A stretch of DNA of 19,507 nucleotides from a bacterium (lineage in GTDB: Bacteria; Chloroflexota; Dormibacteria; UBA8260; Bog-877): the NCBI GenBank assembly GCA_021817025.1, contig JAKAWF010000009.1, forward strand, positions 1 through 19,507, in the 5' to 3' direction. Below, in pieces: positions 1-7,105 of this stretch (the stretch's first letter is position 1; every line of letters starts with the position of its first letter). The position numbers were made by a program, and so were the translations under genes. The notes below the pieces were generated by a model that searched no databases, was not told where the DNA came from, and worked only from the letters and a program-made list of their open reading frames with translations.

Positions 1-143
1 GAAGGGCTCGTCCGCAGGTCTCGTTCCTTGTCCGCATAGGCCGCCAGGGCGCGAGCGGCATCAGACCCGAACTCCTGGACCTCGACCAACTCGCCTTTGG
101 CATGATCGAAGACCAGCAGGAAGTGTTGGATCGACTCGCTCAT
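1..143 (-). CDS. Small partner protein of the RelA/SpoT gene, 3' end outside window
   Basis: The reading frame starts at the ATG whose A is at base 143 and stays open to the window edge, giving 47 visible residues beginning MSESIQHFLLVFDHAKGELV. The start overlaps the RelA/SpoT stop codon as ATGA, so the two genes are almost certainly co-translated. A decayed second copy at 11628-11880 shows the expected remainder: after the ERDLRTSP stretch come LEIVLVGSDSYDTVRLTHA and a short tail, for a total of about 84 residues. No signal peptide, membrane segment or catalytic motif is visible. From memory, small proteins of this kind sit beside RelA/SpoT-domain genes in actinobacteria, but I know of no assigned function. 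Its tight coupling to a possible toxic synthetase makes an antitoxin or regulator a reasonable inference only. Confidence 0.75.
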   Translation of the reverse strand, partial: MSESIQHFLLVFDHAKGELVEVQEFGSDAARALAAYADKERDLRTSP

Positions 144-441
144 GGCTTGTTCCTCCCTGAGTTTCGTTCCAAGTATGGCATCGCGGCAGCCCGCAACGTG
201 ACCACTTCCGCCGCTAACTCGCGAGCCACCATTCCTCCCGCCTCCTCAATCGCCATAGCGGCGGATGCCGTCCTTAGGAAGTCGAGCACCGGCCGCGGAC
301 CGATGCCACTCTTGAGGTCAGCTTCAATACGCCCTCCGAGGCGCTCGACGGTGACAGCCCACTCATGCATGATCCGGGTCCGCAACTGGACCTCGATGGC
401 CCTGGCCACGCCGTCCTGGTCCGGGTATGAGACGACGACAT
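1..441. repeat. Segmental repeat copy 1 (RelA/SpoT 3' half plus start of partner gene)
   Basis: Bases 1-441 match 11737-12178 in the same orientation. Over bases 181-360, compared by eye with 11918-12097, I count 12 mismatches in 180 bases. Identity stops abruptly after a shared GACGACGACAT at 441/12178. Copy 1 carries the complete synthetase gene; copy 2 holds only its 3' part. The left end of the repeat lies outside the window. Confidence 0.9.
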
Positions 442-886
442 GGACCGCTCGGTAACCTGAGGCTCGCGGGGCACCGATGTAGTCCGCCACCCGAAGCGGC
501 GGCCGGTTCCTGCACAGGCGCCGCTCCACACTCCTGATCTCCGCCACGCTCTCTACGATGGCCCGACAGCCTCCAATGTCCTGCATCTTGGCTAGCTGCA
601 TAGTTGGCTCCCGCCGAAGCTTGTCAACGATGGTGGGAATACGCTTCAGGCGCTGGGTGACCTCCACCTGGCACTCCTCTGTCCTCAAGACGGAGCGCAG
701 TCCCATGTTCGCCTTGATCAGAGGGTATTGGTGGGCTGCTCTGAAGACGACCAGCACCTCATAGGCTGACCGGAGGCGGTCTTCCGACCAAGGCTCAGCC
801 TCGACAGGGAACTTGCGGATGGTCTGTCCTGCCCGATTGACTTGCGAGTTCGTGGGCACCAGGACCATCGCGCCATGGTCCCACAC
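140..886 (-). CDS. RelA/SpoT-domain nucleotide pyrophosphokinase (small alarmone synthetase type, possible toxSAS)
   Basis: Stand-alone RelA/SpoT synthetase domain with no HD hydrolase, TGS or ACT domains; 248 residues from GTG 886, or 242 from ATG 868 (MVLVPTNSQV), which I slightly prefer. The family transfers pyrophosphate from ATP to GTP/GDP, or in toxSAS members to adenine nucleotides or the tRNA 3' end. Visible motifs, numbered from 886: the basic G-loop region RLKRIPTIVDKLRR at 79-92, the metal-binding MQDIGGCR at 101-108 (Asp103), the guanine-stacking motif GYRAVH at 144-149 (Tyr145) and the IEVQLRT strand at 164-170 (Glu165), so the active site looks complete. It overlaps the downstream small gene by 4 nt. 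A truncated relative lies at 11877-12178. Synthetase identity is firm; a toxin role is inferred from domain content, the coupled small gene and the accessory neighbourhood. Confidence 0.85.
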   Translation of the reverse strand: MWDHGAMVLVPTNSQVNRAGQTIRKFPVEAEPWSEDRLRSAYEVLVVFRAAHQYPLIKANMGLRSVLRTEECQVEVTQRLKRIPTIVDKLRREPTMQLAKMQDIGGCRAIVESVAEIRSVERRLCRNRPPLRVADYIGAPRASGYRAVHVVVSYPDQDGVARAIEVQLRTRIMHEWAVTVERLGGRIEADLKSGIGPRPVLDFLRTASAAMAIEEAGGMVARELAAEVVTLRAAAMPYLERNSGRNKP

Positions 887-1110
887 TTGGATTGTCGGCC
901 CCGAGGGGCGTCAGCCGGGCCTGGCGTAGCCCGATGGCTATGGCTGGTCAGCGCGACCCATCACGGGAGCGGAGCGTCCTGCGAATCCCGAGATCGTGCC
1001 CCCCGTAGACATATGGGAAGGTGCCGTGGACGCCTCACCTTCCCCCCGACACCTACCGTGGCCGCTGTAGGCTGATGGGGGGCAGGTGGTCGGCGGTCGC
1101 AGAGCGGACA

Positions 1111-1116
1111 TAGAGT
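1111..1116 (+). promoter_or_regulatory. Candidate -10 box (TAGAGT) of a leaderless integrase transcript
   Basis: TAGAGT lies exactly 6 nt before the integrase ATG at 1123 and there is no Shine-Dalgarno sequence. Five other starts in this window have a TANNNT hexamer at the same spacing. No clear -35 element is seen. Confidence 0.45.
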
Positions 1117-1122
1117 CTGGAT

Positions 1123-2319
1123 ATGAAGGGCAGAGTCGGACGCCGAGGCAATCACGAGGGCAGTATTTCAAAGCGCCAAGACGGGCGCTGGCTCGCCCAA
1201 GTAAGCCTCCCGGACGGCAGGCGGAGGTCAGCCTACGCCCGTACTCGCGACGCGGCGGCTCTGGCTCTGCAGAGGCTCCAGCGCGAGGCCGCGTCAGGGT
1301 TGCCAGCTCCGCCAGAGCGTCTCACCGTGGGAACCTTCTGCAGCCAGTGGCTGGAGCAGGTCACTCCACGGCTGCGCGAGAGTACGGCCCGAAGGTACCG
1401 TCAGCTGGTCACCCTCCAGATCCTCCCGACTTGGGGGCGCACTCGGCTTCGCAGCCTGTCGCCTCAGGAGGTCGAAGTCGGACTGGCGGCCCTCCACGCC
1501 GCTGGGCTGTCCCCTAGAACGTGTGCGCACGTGCGCGCAGTCATGCGAGCGGCTCTGCACGACGGCCAGCGGTGGGGCCTCTTAGCCAGCAACAGCGCCG
1601 CCCTCGCGTCGGCGCCTCGAGTGCCTCACACGGCTCCTCGCGTTCTAACCCCATCGGAGGCACACGCTGTCCTGGCGGCACTGGAGGACGCCTCGCTGCG
1701 CCGCCTGGCGTCGCTCGCAATTCACACCGGCCTACGGCAAGGTGAGCTGCTCGGCCTGCGGTGGCCGGATGTCGACTTGCACCATCGAGAGCTGCATGTC
1801 ACCCAGTCCCTCCAGCGGATCGAGGGCGAGTACCGGCTGGTGGAAGTCAAGTCAACCAGCTCTCGACGGACCATCCCGCTCACCGGGGCGGCCGCAGTCG
1901 CGCTTAGGGAGGAGCGAGACTCTCAAGCTCACGCCCGGGCTTCCGCTGGTGCCCGGTGGCTCGAGCCTCTTCCAGATTTGGTATTCACGACCCGGCTGGG
2001 ACGACCTCGCAATGGCACGGCGATCACGCACAGTTTCGAGACATCACTGGAGCGGTCTTCCATTCCAGTGATCCGCTGGCATCACCTCAGGCACGCCTAC
2101 GCGGGCCTGATGCTGGGTTCGGGCGCGGACCTTGCGACCGTCAGCCACCTTCTGGGGCATACGAGCGTGGCTCTTACCGCCAGCACTTACGCGGGACTGC
2201 TGCCGAGTCTCAAGCGCCAGGCCGCAGAGCGGCTCGGACGTCTGCTTGAGCCGCCCGAGGGTACGCTCGAGAGCGTCACTGGGGTTGCACCTGCCCCTCG
2301 AGCTGAACCATCTCTCTAA
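1123..2319 (+). CDS. Tyrosine recombinase (phage-type site-specific integrase)
   Basis: A 398-residue protein of normal length for actinobacterial integrases. The N-terminus (about 10-60) looks like an AP2-like arm-binding domain (GSISKRQDGRW). Residues about 66-160 form the core-binding SAM-like domain. The catalytic domain runs from about 175 to 370 with all six signature positions visible: Arg205 in HTGLRQGELLGL, Lys243 in EVKSTSSRRT, His320 and Arg323 in WHHLRHAY, His346 in LLGHTSV and the nucleophile Tyr356 in ASTYAG. It should integrate and excise a mobile element by a 3'-phosphotyrosine mechanism. The frame is uninterrupted, unlike much of the mobile material nearby. The tRNA-derived repeats at 8560 and 11189 could be its targets, but they lie 6-9 kb away and no arm-like repeats are seen beside this gene, so the link is unproven. 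Confidence 0.95.
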   Translation: MKGRVGRRGNHEGSISKRQDGRWLAQVSLPDGRRRSAYARTRDAAALALQRLQREAASGLPAPPERLTVGTFCSQWLEQVTPRLRESTARRYRQLVTLQILPTWGRTRLRSLSPQEVEVGLAALHAAGLSPRTCAHVRAVMRAALHDGQRWGLLASNSAALASAPRVPHTAPRVLTPSEAHAVLAALEDASLRRLASLAIHTGLRQGELLGLRWPDVDLHHRELHVTQSLQRIEGEYRLVEVKSTSSRRTIPLTGAAAVALREERDSQAHARASAGARWLEPLPDLVFTTRLGRPRNGTAITHSFETSLERSSIPVIRWHHLRHAYAGLMLGSGADLATVSHLLGHTSVALTASTYAGLLPSLKRQAAERLGRLLEPPEGTLESVTGVAPAPRAEPSL

Positions 2320-2451
2320 GGCGCGCCGACCAGACCTGGGATTTGACACCGGCCGTCTATAGCTGCATCATGGCGACGTCCCGTGAGCGCCAACTGTCGC
2401 GCTCGCGGTGACGATGAGCGGGCCCCCGATTCGGTATCGGAAGGAGTCGGA

Positions 2452-3030
2452 GTGTCGTTCTTTGACGAGAAGCATCTGCCAACGTCGGCTCAGATTCCCC
2501 GCCGCGGGGCGCGTCCTCCTTGGGCGGGCGTACCGGACAACGTCCTTCCGGCTCCCTTCGGAGACCGATTGCTCATGGGCCAGTCCGAGCAGGCGGCCGT
2601 CGCCGTCTTCGGCGCCCGAGCCTGCGCCACAGGTTTCGGAGTCGACATAGTTGCCAAGTGGCGACAGACCGGCCGCCCGGAGCCAGTCAGGCACGGCCTC
2701 TATTTCGATCCGCGGCGCGGCCCCGACGCGCTCCGGTTCGAGATCCACTTCGCGGATGGGCGTGTCGCCGGAGGCGCCAACCCGGGGGAGGATCCATCGG
2801 ATCCAAACCCGCGATTTCCCCGCCTGAGTCCCCAGCACGGCTTTGGGAGCAACGGCCAGTGGGTGCAACGCATGTGGGTCTGGCCGCTACCGCCACCTGG
2901 CCCGATCACCTTTGTCTGCGCTTGGCCGGTCCTGGGGATCCCGGAGACCCAGGCTATCGTAGATGCTGGCGCAATCCTCGCAGCTGCTGCGGGCGCCACT
3001 GCACTCTGGCCGGACGATGGGGAGGCATAG
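2452..3030 (+). CDS. Uncharacterised protein, first of a tandem paralogous pair
   Basis: A protein of 192 residues from GTG 2452, chosen because AAGGAG at 2441-2446 sits 5 nt upstream; the open frame extends back to GTG 2383 but that start has no ribosome-binding site. It is clearly related to the next gene. Shared blocks include PDNVLPAPF against PDNVIPGAL, ATGFGVDIV against PTGFEFDLV, WVWPLPPPGPITFVCAWP against WVWPLPPPGPLKFVCAWP, then IPET and VDA/VDG with an alanine-rich helix ending in LWP/VWP. There is no signal peptide or membrane segment, so it is probably cytoplasmic. From memory, similar proteins of about 200 residues occur as unannotated proteins in actinobacteria. I cannot assign a fold or function. 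It is probably co-transcribed with its paralogue, 2 nt downstream. Confidence 0.8.
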   Translation: MSFFDEKHLPTSAQIPRRGARPPWAGVPDNVLPAPFGDRLLMGQSEQAAVAVFGARACATGFGVDIVAKWRQTGRPEPVRHGLYFDPRRGPDALRFEIHFADGRVAGGANPGEDPSDPNPRFPRLSPQHGFGSNGQWVQRMWVWPLPPPGPITFVCAWPVLGIPETQAIVDAGAILAAAAGATALWPDDGEA

Positions 3031-3032
3031 GC

Positions 3033-3674
3033 TTGGCTGCCTCTAGGGTCTCGCCTCAGGTCCGGCCCGAATGGGTCGGGCCGCCCGACAATGTCATCCC
3101 GGGCGCCTTACCACTGGAACTGCTCTTGGCTGCCTCGGAAACTGCGGTCGTTGCTCTGCGGGGCAGGGCTGCCTATCCGACCGGCTTTGAATTTGACTTG
3201 GTCGTCCGGGTGAAGGCTCTGCCCTCGGCGGAGGAACCCAACACGAGTCAATTCCTGGTCGTTTCCCCAGAGGAGATCACCAACGGCAAACTCCCGCCGC
3301 ACTTCCTCAGGTTCGGTCTTGAGTTCTCCGATGGACGCAAGGTGACCAACCTGCCAGGGGCCGGGCCCGGACCTATCGCGGATCCCGGCGCCGGACCGAT
3401 TCTATGGGGTCGGGACGGATCGGGTAGCAACTTGGCGTGGCGGCAGTGCTACTGGGTGTGGCCCCTCCCGCCACCCGGCCCGCTGAAGTTCGTCTGTGCC
3501 TGGCCCGACTTCGACGTACCCGAGTCCACCGCGTCCGTGGATGGCGCAGAACTCATCGCGGCGGCCGCGAGAGCGAGGGTGGTCTGGCCCGTTGAAGAGG
3601 TCAGGTCCGATCTGGCACGTGGCGGATCCAGTTGGTCTGGACTCCAGCCTCATCGAGGGGACAGCGCGCTTTAG
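3033..3674 (+). CDS. Uncharacterised protein, second of a tandem paralogous pair
   Basis: A protein of 213 residues from TTG 3033, which begins 2 nt after the stop of its paralogue and is preceded by GGGGAGG (3019-3025) at 7-nt spacing, a convincing ribosome-binding site. The same frame is open further upstream, but that part is antisense-like overlap with the first gene. The pair aligns along its length (RPEWVGPPDNVIPG, YPTGFEFDLVV, YWVWPLPPPGPLKFVCAWP). Compared with the first copy it has an extra stretch around SAEEPNTSQFLVV and an unrelated C-terminal tail after VVWPVEEV (WSGLQPHRGDSAL), which may be read-through caused by loss of an ancestral stop. Divergence between copies is large, so the duplication is old. 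Function unknown. Confidence 0.78.
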   Translation: MAASRVSPQVRPEWVGPPDNVIPGALPLELLLAASETAVVALRGRAAYPTGFEFDLVVRVKALPSAEEPNTSQFLVVSPEEITNGKLPPHFLRFGLEFSDGRKVTNLPGAGPGPIADPGAGPILWGRDGSGSNLAWRQCYWVWPLPPPGPLKFVCAWPDFDVPESTASVDGAELIAAAARARVVWPVEEVRSDLARGGSSWSGLQPHRGDSAL

Positions 3675-3883
3675 CCGTGTGTTGCTGCACCTGCCACTGC
3701 CGGGCACAGCACCGCCTGTGAGAGTTCGCCTGGGGAGGACTCCGTAGTTGGTGTCGGCCCATGTGCCAGACATCCCCAGGTCGCCTCGGCGGGGCCGAGA
3801 GGTTCCCCCGGCAAGTGGAGGCGTGTATTTTCCGACCACTGTGTGACAGGGCCAGTGGTCGGTGAGACTCTCCCGGAACCCCA

Positions 3884-4490
3884 CCTGGCGAGTAGCACTT
3901 CCCGGCTCTCGTCCACCGAGCAGGCGACCGCCTGGAACTCCTTCCCGGTCTCGTGGGCCGAAACCGCCTGGCCGGGGTGCGGGGCAGCAGACAGGCTGGG
4001 TCGCTGCCGAGCGGCGGGGAAACCGTTGATCGCGGCTCCGACCCGGAAGGCAACCGTGCCATCGTGGTTGGCCCCCAGCTGCCCGGCACCGCATCGGCGT
4101 CCGGCCGCTGGGTGCAGCAGGCGAGGTGGAGGTACACCGATCTCCGGAGCCTGGCGATCTCCCCGAGCCGCCGGGTGGCGGCCTGCTTGGCGCCACGGGC
4201 GGCTCGGTCGTCGCCGAGGTCGCGGACCGTGGTCTTCGCCACCTCGTCCACCACGACCAGGATCCGGGGCCAACTTGCGGGGGCATCTGACGCGCCCGCC
4301 TCATCCCCCGCCGTACCGCGGAGCGCCGTCGGTCCAGTTCCACCCAGACGCGAATCACAGTCTTTGCGGCTGCCGTTACGGTGCCGGCGACCGGGTAGAG
4401 GGCGTGCGCCGGAGGCCGAAATGAGCAAGCTCAACCCCGCCCTTGAGGTCGATGAGCACCAGCCAGGGGCGCTCCGGCTGATGTAGGTCG
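3884..4490 (-). pseudogene. FtsK/SpoIIIE-like DNA translocase remnant, multiply frameshifted
   Basis: Consecutive pieces of an FtsK-type motor can be read on the minus strand, but only by changing frame. WLVLIDLKGGVELAHFG is near 4433-4490. YPVAGTVTAAAKTVIRVWVE then ELDRRRSAVRRG lie near 4320-4410. The Walker B segment RILVVVDEVA, with RDLGDDRAARGAKQAATRRL, EIARLRRSVYLHLACCTQRP and DADAVPG, is at 4084-4266. QLGANHDGTVAFRVGAAING and HETGKEFQAVACSVDES are at 3884-4081. No Walker A P-loop is recognisable upstream. This CTQRPDADAVPGQL type of FtsK domain is typical of translocases in actinobacterial integrative and conjugative elements, so the relic suggests a dead element near the integrase. At least three frame changes make a functional product very unlikely. 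Confidence 0.8.
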
Positions 4491-4950
4491 ACGAGGGGGA
4501 AACCCCGGCGCCGGGCGCAAGAAGAGGCTCTCGCCCGCGGTGGTCCGCTACCCATTGGCAGGCGCAGGCCTGCCTCAAACGTGGCCTTCGAGCCCATGTG
4601 GCCACCGCCCCCAGCCTCGGCCCATGGATTCAGATCACGCTGGTGCTGACTAGGACCGGTCGAGTTCTGACATTTACCTGAGGGGAGGATTACCTCGGCC
4701 CTATTCCCTAGCTCGCTCATGGCAGGAGGGTAAAGTCCGTGGTGTGTTCTGGCCGAACCACGCCGAAGTGGCGACGATCGAGGGTTGCCAGCATGGTGAT
4801 AGCAATTGGTTCCGCCATCACAAGGACTGATGCATCTGCCCGCCCAGGGATAGGGGCCGATACCTAAACACAAGTCTGGCCATCCTCGGCCAGTCGGCGG
4901 GGTGAAAAGGCCCAACCGACGAGACGCCCGTCGGGGCTCGACGCCGTCGG
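4491..4950. other. Stretch without a recognisable gene
   Basis: Between the FtsK relic and the next minus-strand gene I see no reading frame with family similarity or a good start. A 194-codon minus-strand frame runs through it, but its sequence is low-complexity and only its last part makes sense, as the translocase relic. The missing 5' portion of that relic may once have occupied this stretch. A candidate terminator sits at its right end. Confidence 0.5.
4916..4934 (-). terminator. Candidate intrinsic terminator after the 151-residue exported protein gene
   Basis: On the minus strand, about 16 nt after the stop codon at 4951, a 6-bp stem (CCGACG/CGTCGG) with a 7-nt loop is followed by TTGGGCCTTTT. 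The stem is short, so confidence is modest. Confidence 0.4.
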
Positions 4951-5406
4951 CTAAATGCACTCATTGGGAATGTTGACCCGGCGGGAGCGACCTAGCCTGA
5001 TCTTGACCGGCACTGCAGGGTACACGTTGCTGCCGTGGCCGTAGTTCCCAACAAGGACGTATTCACCGGGCCGCACAGCAAATTGGAATGGAACTTCGGG
5101 GGTCACCCTGGCCAGCGCTACCACCGCGGTCGGCAGTGATTCCTTCCACTGGCCGGGTGTCACTCGGGTCCAGCGGATCCGTCCCGGTAGGATGCGCACG
5201 GTCCCGAAGGTGTATGGGCTCATGAGGGGGGAGAGAGGGACTCCAGAGCAGGTGTCCAGGAAACCGGTCACCGACCCGAGGCCAGCGCCTGTAGAGGTGG
5301 CCGAGAGGGTTCTGGTGGAGGTGGGGGTAACCGACGCGAGCGCAATGCCGAGCACCACCAGGACCGGGACGATCAGGGTCGTGAGCCGCCTCACCTTGGT
5401 CGGCAT
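4951..5406 (-). CDS. Small exported or membrane-anchored protein of unknown function
   Basis: A 151-residue protein with a basic N-terminus (MPTKVRR) followed by a hydrophobic segment at about 8-27 (LTTLIVPVLVVLGIALASV), consistent with an uncleaved anchor or a Sec signal peptide. The rest is a Thr/Ser/Pro-rich linker and then a beta-rich region with PGEYVLVGNYG and VPVKIRLGRSRRVNIPNECI, resembling the end of a carboxypeptidase-regulatory-like or transthyretin-like beta-sandwich. Two cysteines (54 and 150) could form a disulfide outside the cell. There is no Shine-Dalgarno sequence; TAGCAT lies exactly 6 nt before the ATG, which suggests a leaderless message. It follows two other same-strand membrane or exported protein genes. 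Function unknown. Confidence 0.7.
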   Translation of the reverse strand: MPTKVRRLTTLIVPVLVVLGIALASVTPTSTRTLSATSTGAGLGSVTGFLDTCSGVPLSPLMSPYTFGTVRILPGRIRWTRVTPGQWKESLPTAVVALARVTPEVPFQFAVRPGEYVLVGNYGHGSNVYPAVPVKIRLGRSRRVNIPNECI

Positions 5407-5412
5407 GAAGCC

Positions 5413-5418
5413 ATGCTA
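5413..5418 (-). promoter_or_regulatory. Candidate -10 box (TAGCAT) of a leaderless transcript
   Basis: On the minus strand TAGCAT is followed by 6 nt (GGCTTC) and then the ATG at 5406, the same geometry as at five other starts in the window. Confidence 0.45.
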
Positions 5419-5502
5419 CATCGAGGGCCACCCCGATAGGGGACGCTGGCTGGATGGGCAAGCCATACCGCTCGCCTTCGGGGAACGGCAGCGGAGCGGA
5501 CT

Positions 5503-6192
5503 CTACCCGTGAGAGCCGAAAACCGGCAGAGGAAGTAGCCGACGGGACCTGCCGGAGGTGCAGAATACCGACTTTGAGCCACGCAACGGAACAAAGGCCG
5601 CATACCAGTTCCGGACAATGTGGTTCTTGTCCGGTCCCGTCGACAAGCCTATATGCCATCCTGGCGGATTCAGGAAGACGACCCACTGGGGATTTGGCCC
5701 CTGGCTTGTATCGACCAAGGCGGTGGCCACGGTCTCGGTCCCGGCGCCCCAATTGCAAGCCTCGATCGCCTCTCTGGATGCACGCTTGGCTGAAGTTGAC
5801 ACCCGGGGCGGGTTGGCGATCAAGGTCGCCGTGAATGCGCCTGGCAGGTTGGCGTATAGCGCATTAACGGCGGAGATGCGAACCGTCAGGGACGGGCTAC
5901 GGTTAGTGGAAGGAACTCGGTGCGAGACGGAGTTGGTCGCCGCGCACCCGGCCACCGTCACTAGGAGTAGTAGCCCTACGGCAACCACGAGGTTTCGCTG
6001 CCCGAGTGCGCCGATAGCTAGAGAAAGCTTCACCCCTGTCTCGTGTTGGCCGCTCTGGGTTGGGGCGCCCACGCGCGGATCATCCGCCGAATTGGTCCTC
6101 TCAAGGGCGAGCTCGGCCGGATCGTCGGTGCCCAGTCCGCCCAGTGGACAGTCGCACTCGGCGCGTTGATCCAAGCCTGCCCGGAAGTGCAT
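5503..6192 (-). CDS. Putative lipoprotein or membrane-anchored protein of unknown function
   Basis: The longest frame is 229 residues from ATG 6192. It contains a hydrophobic stretch at about 67-82 ending in a lipobox-like VTVAGC (Cys83 in the long form). If it is a true lipoprotein, the start is probably GTG 6033 (VKLSLAIGALGQRNLVVAVG), giving a 176-residue precursor acylated at Cys30 and a surface-exposed remainder. Starting at 6192 would add a 53-residue hydrophilic N-terminus; a TAGGAT hexamer 8 nt upstream gives that start some support. The mature part has no motif I recognise; two further cysteines (EACNWG and VFCTSG) could pair. The neighbours on both sides are also small exported or membrane proteins on the same strand. 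The gene is probably real; start and function are uncertain. Confidence 0.65.
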   Translation of the reverse strand: MHFRAGLDQRAECDCPLGGLGTDDPAELALERTNSADDPRVGAPTQSGQHETGVKLSLAIGALGQRNLVVAVGLLLLVTVAGCAATNSVSHRVPSTNRSPSLTVRISAVNALYANLPGAFTATLIANPPRVSTSAKRASREAIEACNWGAGTETVATALVDTSQGPNPQWVVFLNPPGWHIGLSTGPDKNHIVRNWYAAFVPLRGSKSVFCTSGRSRRLLPLPVFGSHG

Positions 6193-6348
6193 CCCACGCC
6201 ATCCTAGCCCCGTGGACGCCCTGCTGCCGAGCCTATGCCGTCCGCCCGATCGATCGACCGGACGGTGACGACTCGACCGAGAGCTCCACTTGTCCCGCAG
6301 CGGTGGCCTTGAGGGGCTGCAAAAGTGGCGCGCTGGATCACTCCCCCA

Positions 6349-6888
6349 TCATGATGTCCCCGGCGACGGGGAGGCCGGTGAGCTCGCCAACTGGCTTAGG
6401 CGCGCGGAGGCGGTGGCGAGAACCATGCCCGCCCCGAAGACGACGATCCCAACCCCGAGCTCGGCGTGGTTTCCGCCTCTGGGCGCTCGATTGACGATAG
6501 TCACCACCTGTATGGCGCGAGGGACGTCCACCGAAAGCAGCATGGCGCAGCCGAGAGCCGGCCAACCTGGTGAACGGGCAAACTGGTTGGGTATGAAGCT
6601 CGGTGCTAAGCGAGCCAGTCCAAACAGGATGGTCGCCGCACCGAGACCGATGCCGAAGAAGCCGTCGACTGTGGAAGTGTCGGTATAGCTGAGCTGGGAC
6701 AGGTTCTGGCTGACATACCCGGTGATATCAGCGAAGCCGGATATCCAGGGCAGCAGGCTGCCGGCTACCATCAGGCATCCGGCGACGATCGCCAGCCAAC
6801 CGGTAATGCATTGGGCTGATTTGACCGATCGCCCCCTCATCGGCGTCGCTCCCCAAGTGCCTGCCTCGGTGCGGGCTCGATTGGTCAT
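6349..6888 (-). CDS. Four-helix integral membrane protein of unknown function
   Basis: A 179-residue protein with four predicted transmembrane segments: about 28-50 (WLAIVAGCLMVAGSLLPWIS), 76-98 (GFFGIGLGAATILFGLARLA), 107-131 (WPALGCAMLLSVDVPRAIQV) and 144-164 (LGVGIVVFGAGMVLATASAR). The GSLLPWISG ending of helix 1 followed by an outer loop is common in small actinobacterial membrane proteins of unknown role. Two starts compete. ATG 6888 has TACAAT exactly 6 nt upstream (leaderless geometry). ATG 6840 (MRGRSVKS) has GGGGAG about 8 nt upstream and would give 163 residues. The gene diverges from the sigma factor gene at 7106, so it could be a target of that sigma factor, but I see no shared promoter motif. 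Confidence 0.72.
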   Translation of the reverse strand: MTNRARTEAGTWGATPMRGRSVKSAQCITGWLAIVAGCLMVAGSLLPWISGFADITGYVSQNLSQLSYTDTSTVDGFFGIGLGAATILFGLARLAPSFIPNQFARSPGWPALGCAMLLSVDVPRAIQVVTIVNRAPRGGNHAELGVGIVVFGAGMVLATASARLSQLASSPASPSPGTS

Positions 6889-6894
6889 TCGGGG

Positions 6895-6900
6895 ATTGTA
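6895..6900 (-). promoter_or_regulatory. Candidate -10 box (TACAAT) of a leaderless transcript
   Basis: On the minus strand TACAAT is followed by CCCCGA and the ATG at 6888, again a 6-nt gap. It lies in the 217-bp divergent region shared with the sigma factor gene. Confidence 0.5.
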
Positions 6901-7105
6901 GGGCTGGACTCCGGAGCCTTCAACAGCGGGTTCCTGCTTGTCGGCGTCGGATCGGGCTGGGCAGCGTCCGGTCCACCGGGGTGCCCACTCCAGTCGTTGA
7001 CCTATCTTTGGCCCTGGGCGTTCGTCGGCCCCGCCGGCCGGGTGCGCCGTTCTTGGGTTTTGGTCCCGGTAACCTAATCGCCGGGCTACTGCGACTGACC
7101 AGTAG

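Noticed and set aside
842..1171. Short open frames on both strands between the RelA/SpoT gene and the integrase
   Set aside because: No ribosome-binding site, no recognisable protein pattern, and they compete with each other. Treated as intergenic.
3402..4605. Three very long overlapping minus-strand open frames (200-334 codons)
   Set aside because: Each contains only a short segment that resembles FtsK and is otherwise low-complexity Arg/Pro/Ser-rich. They are best explained as fragments of one frameshifted translocase relic in GC-rich DNA.
4376..4960. Minus-strand frame of 194 codons
   Set aside because: No credible start or family features except the last 20 or so codons, which belong to the FtsK relic.
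6060..6688. Two plus-strand frames of more than 130 codons over the minus-strand membrane proteins
   Set aside because: They are antisense shadows. The minus strand encodes clear transmembrane segments and a lipobox, and the plus strand shows no start signals.
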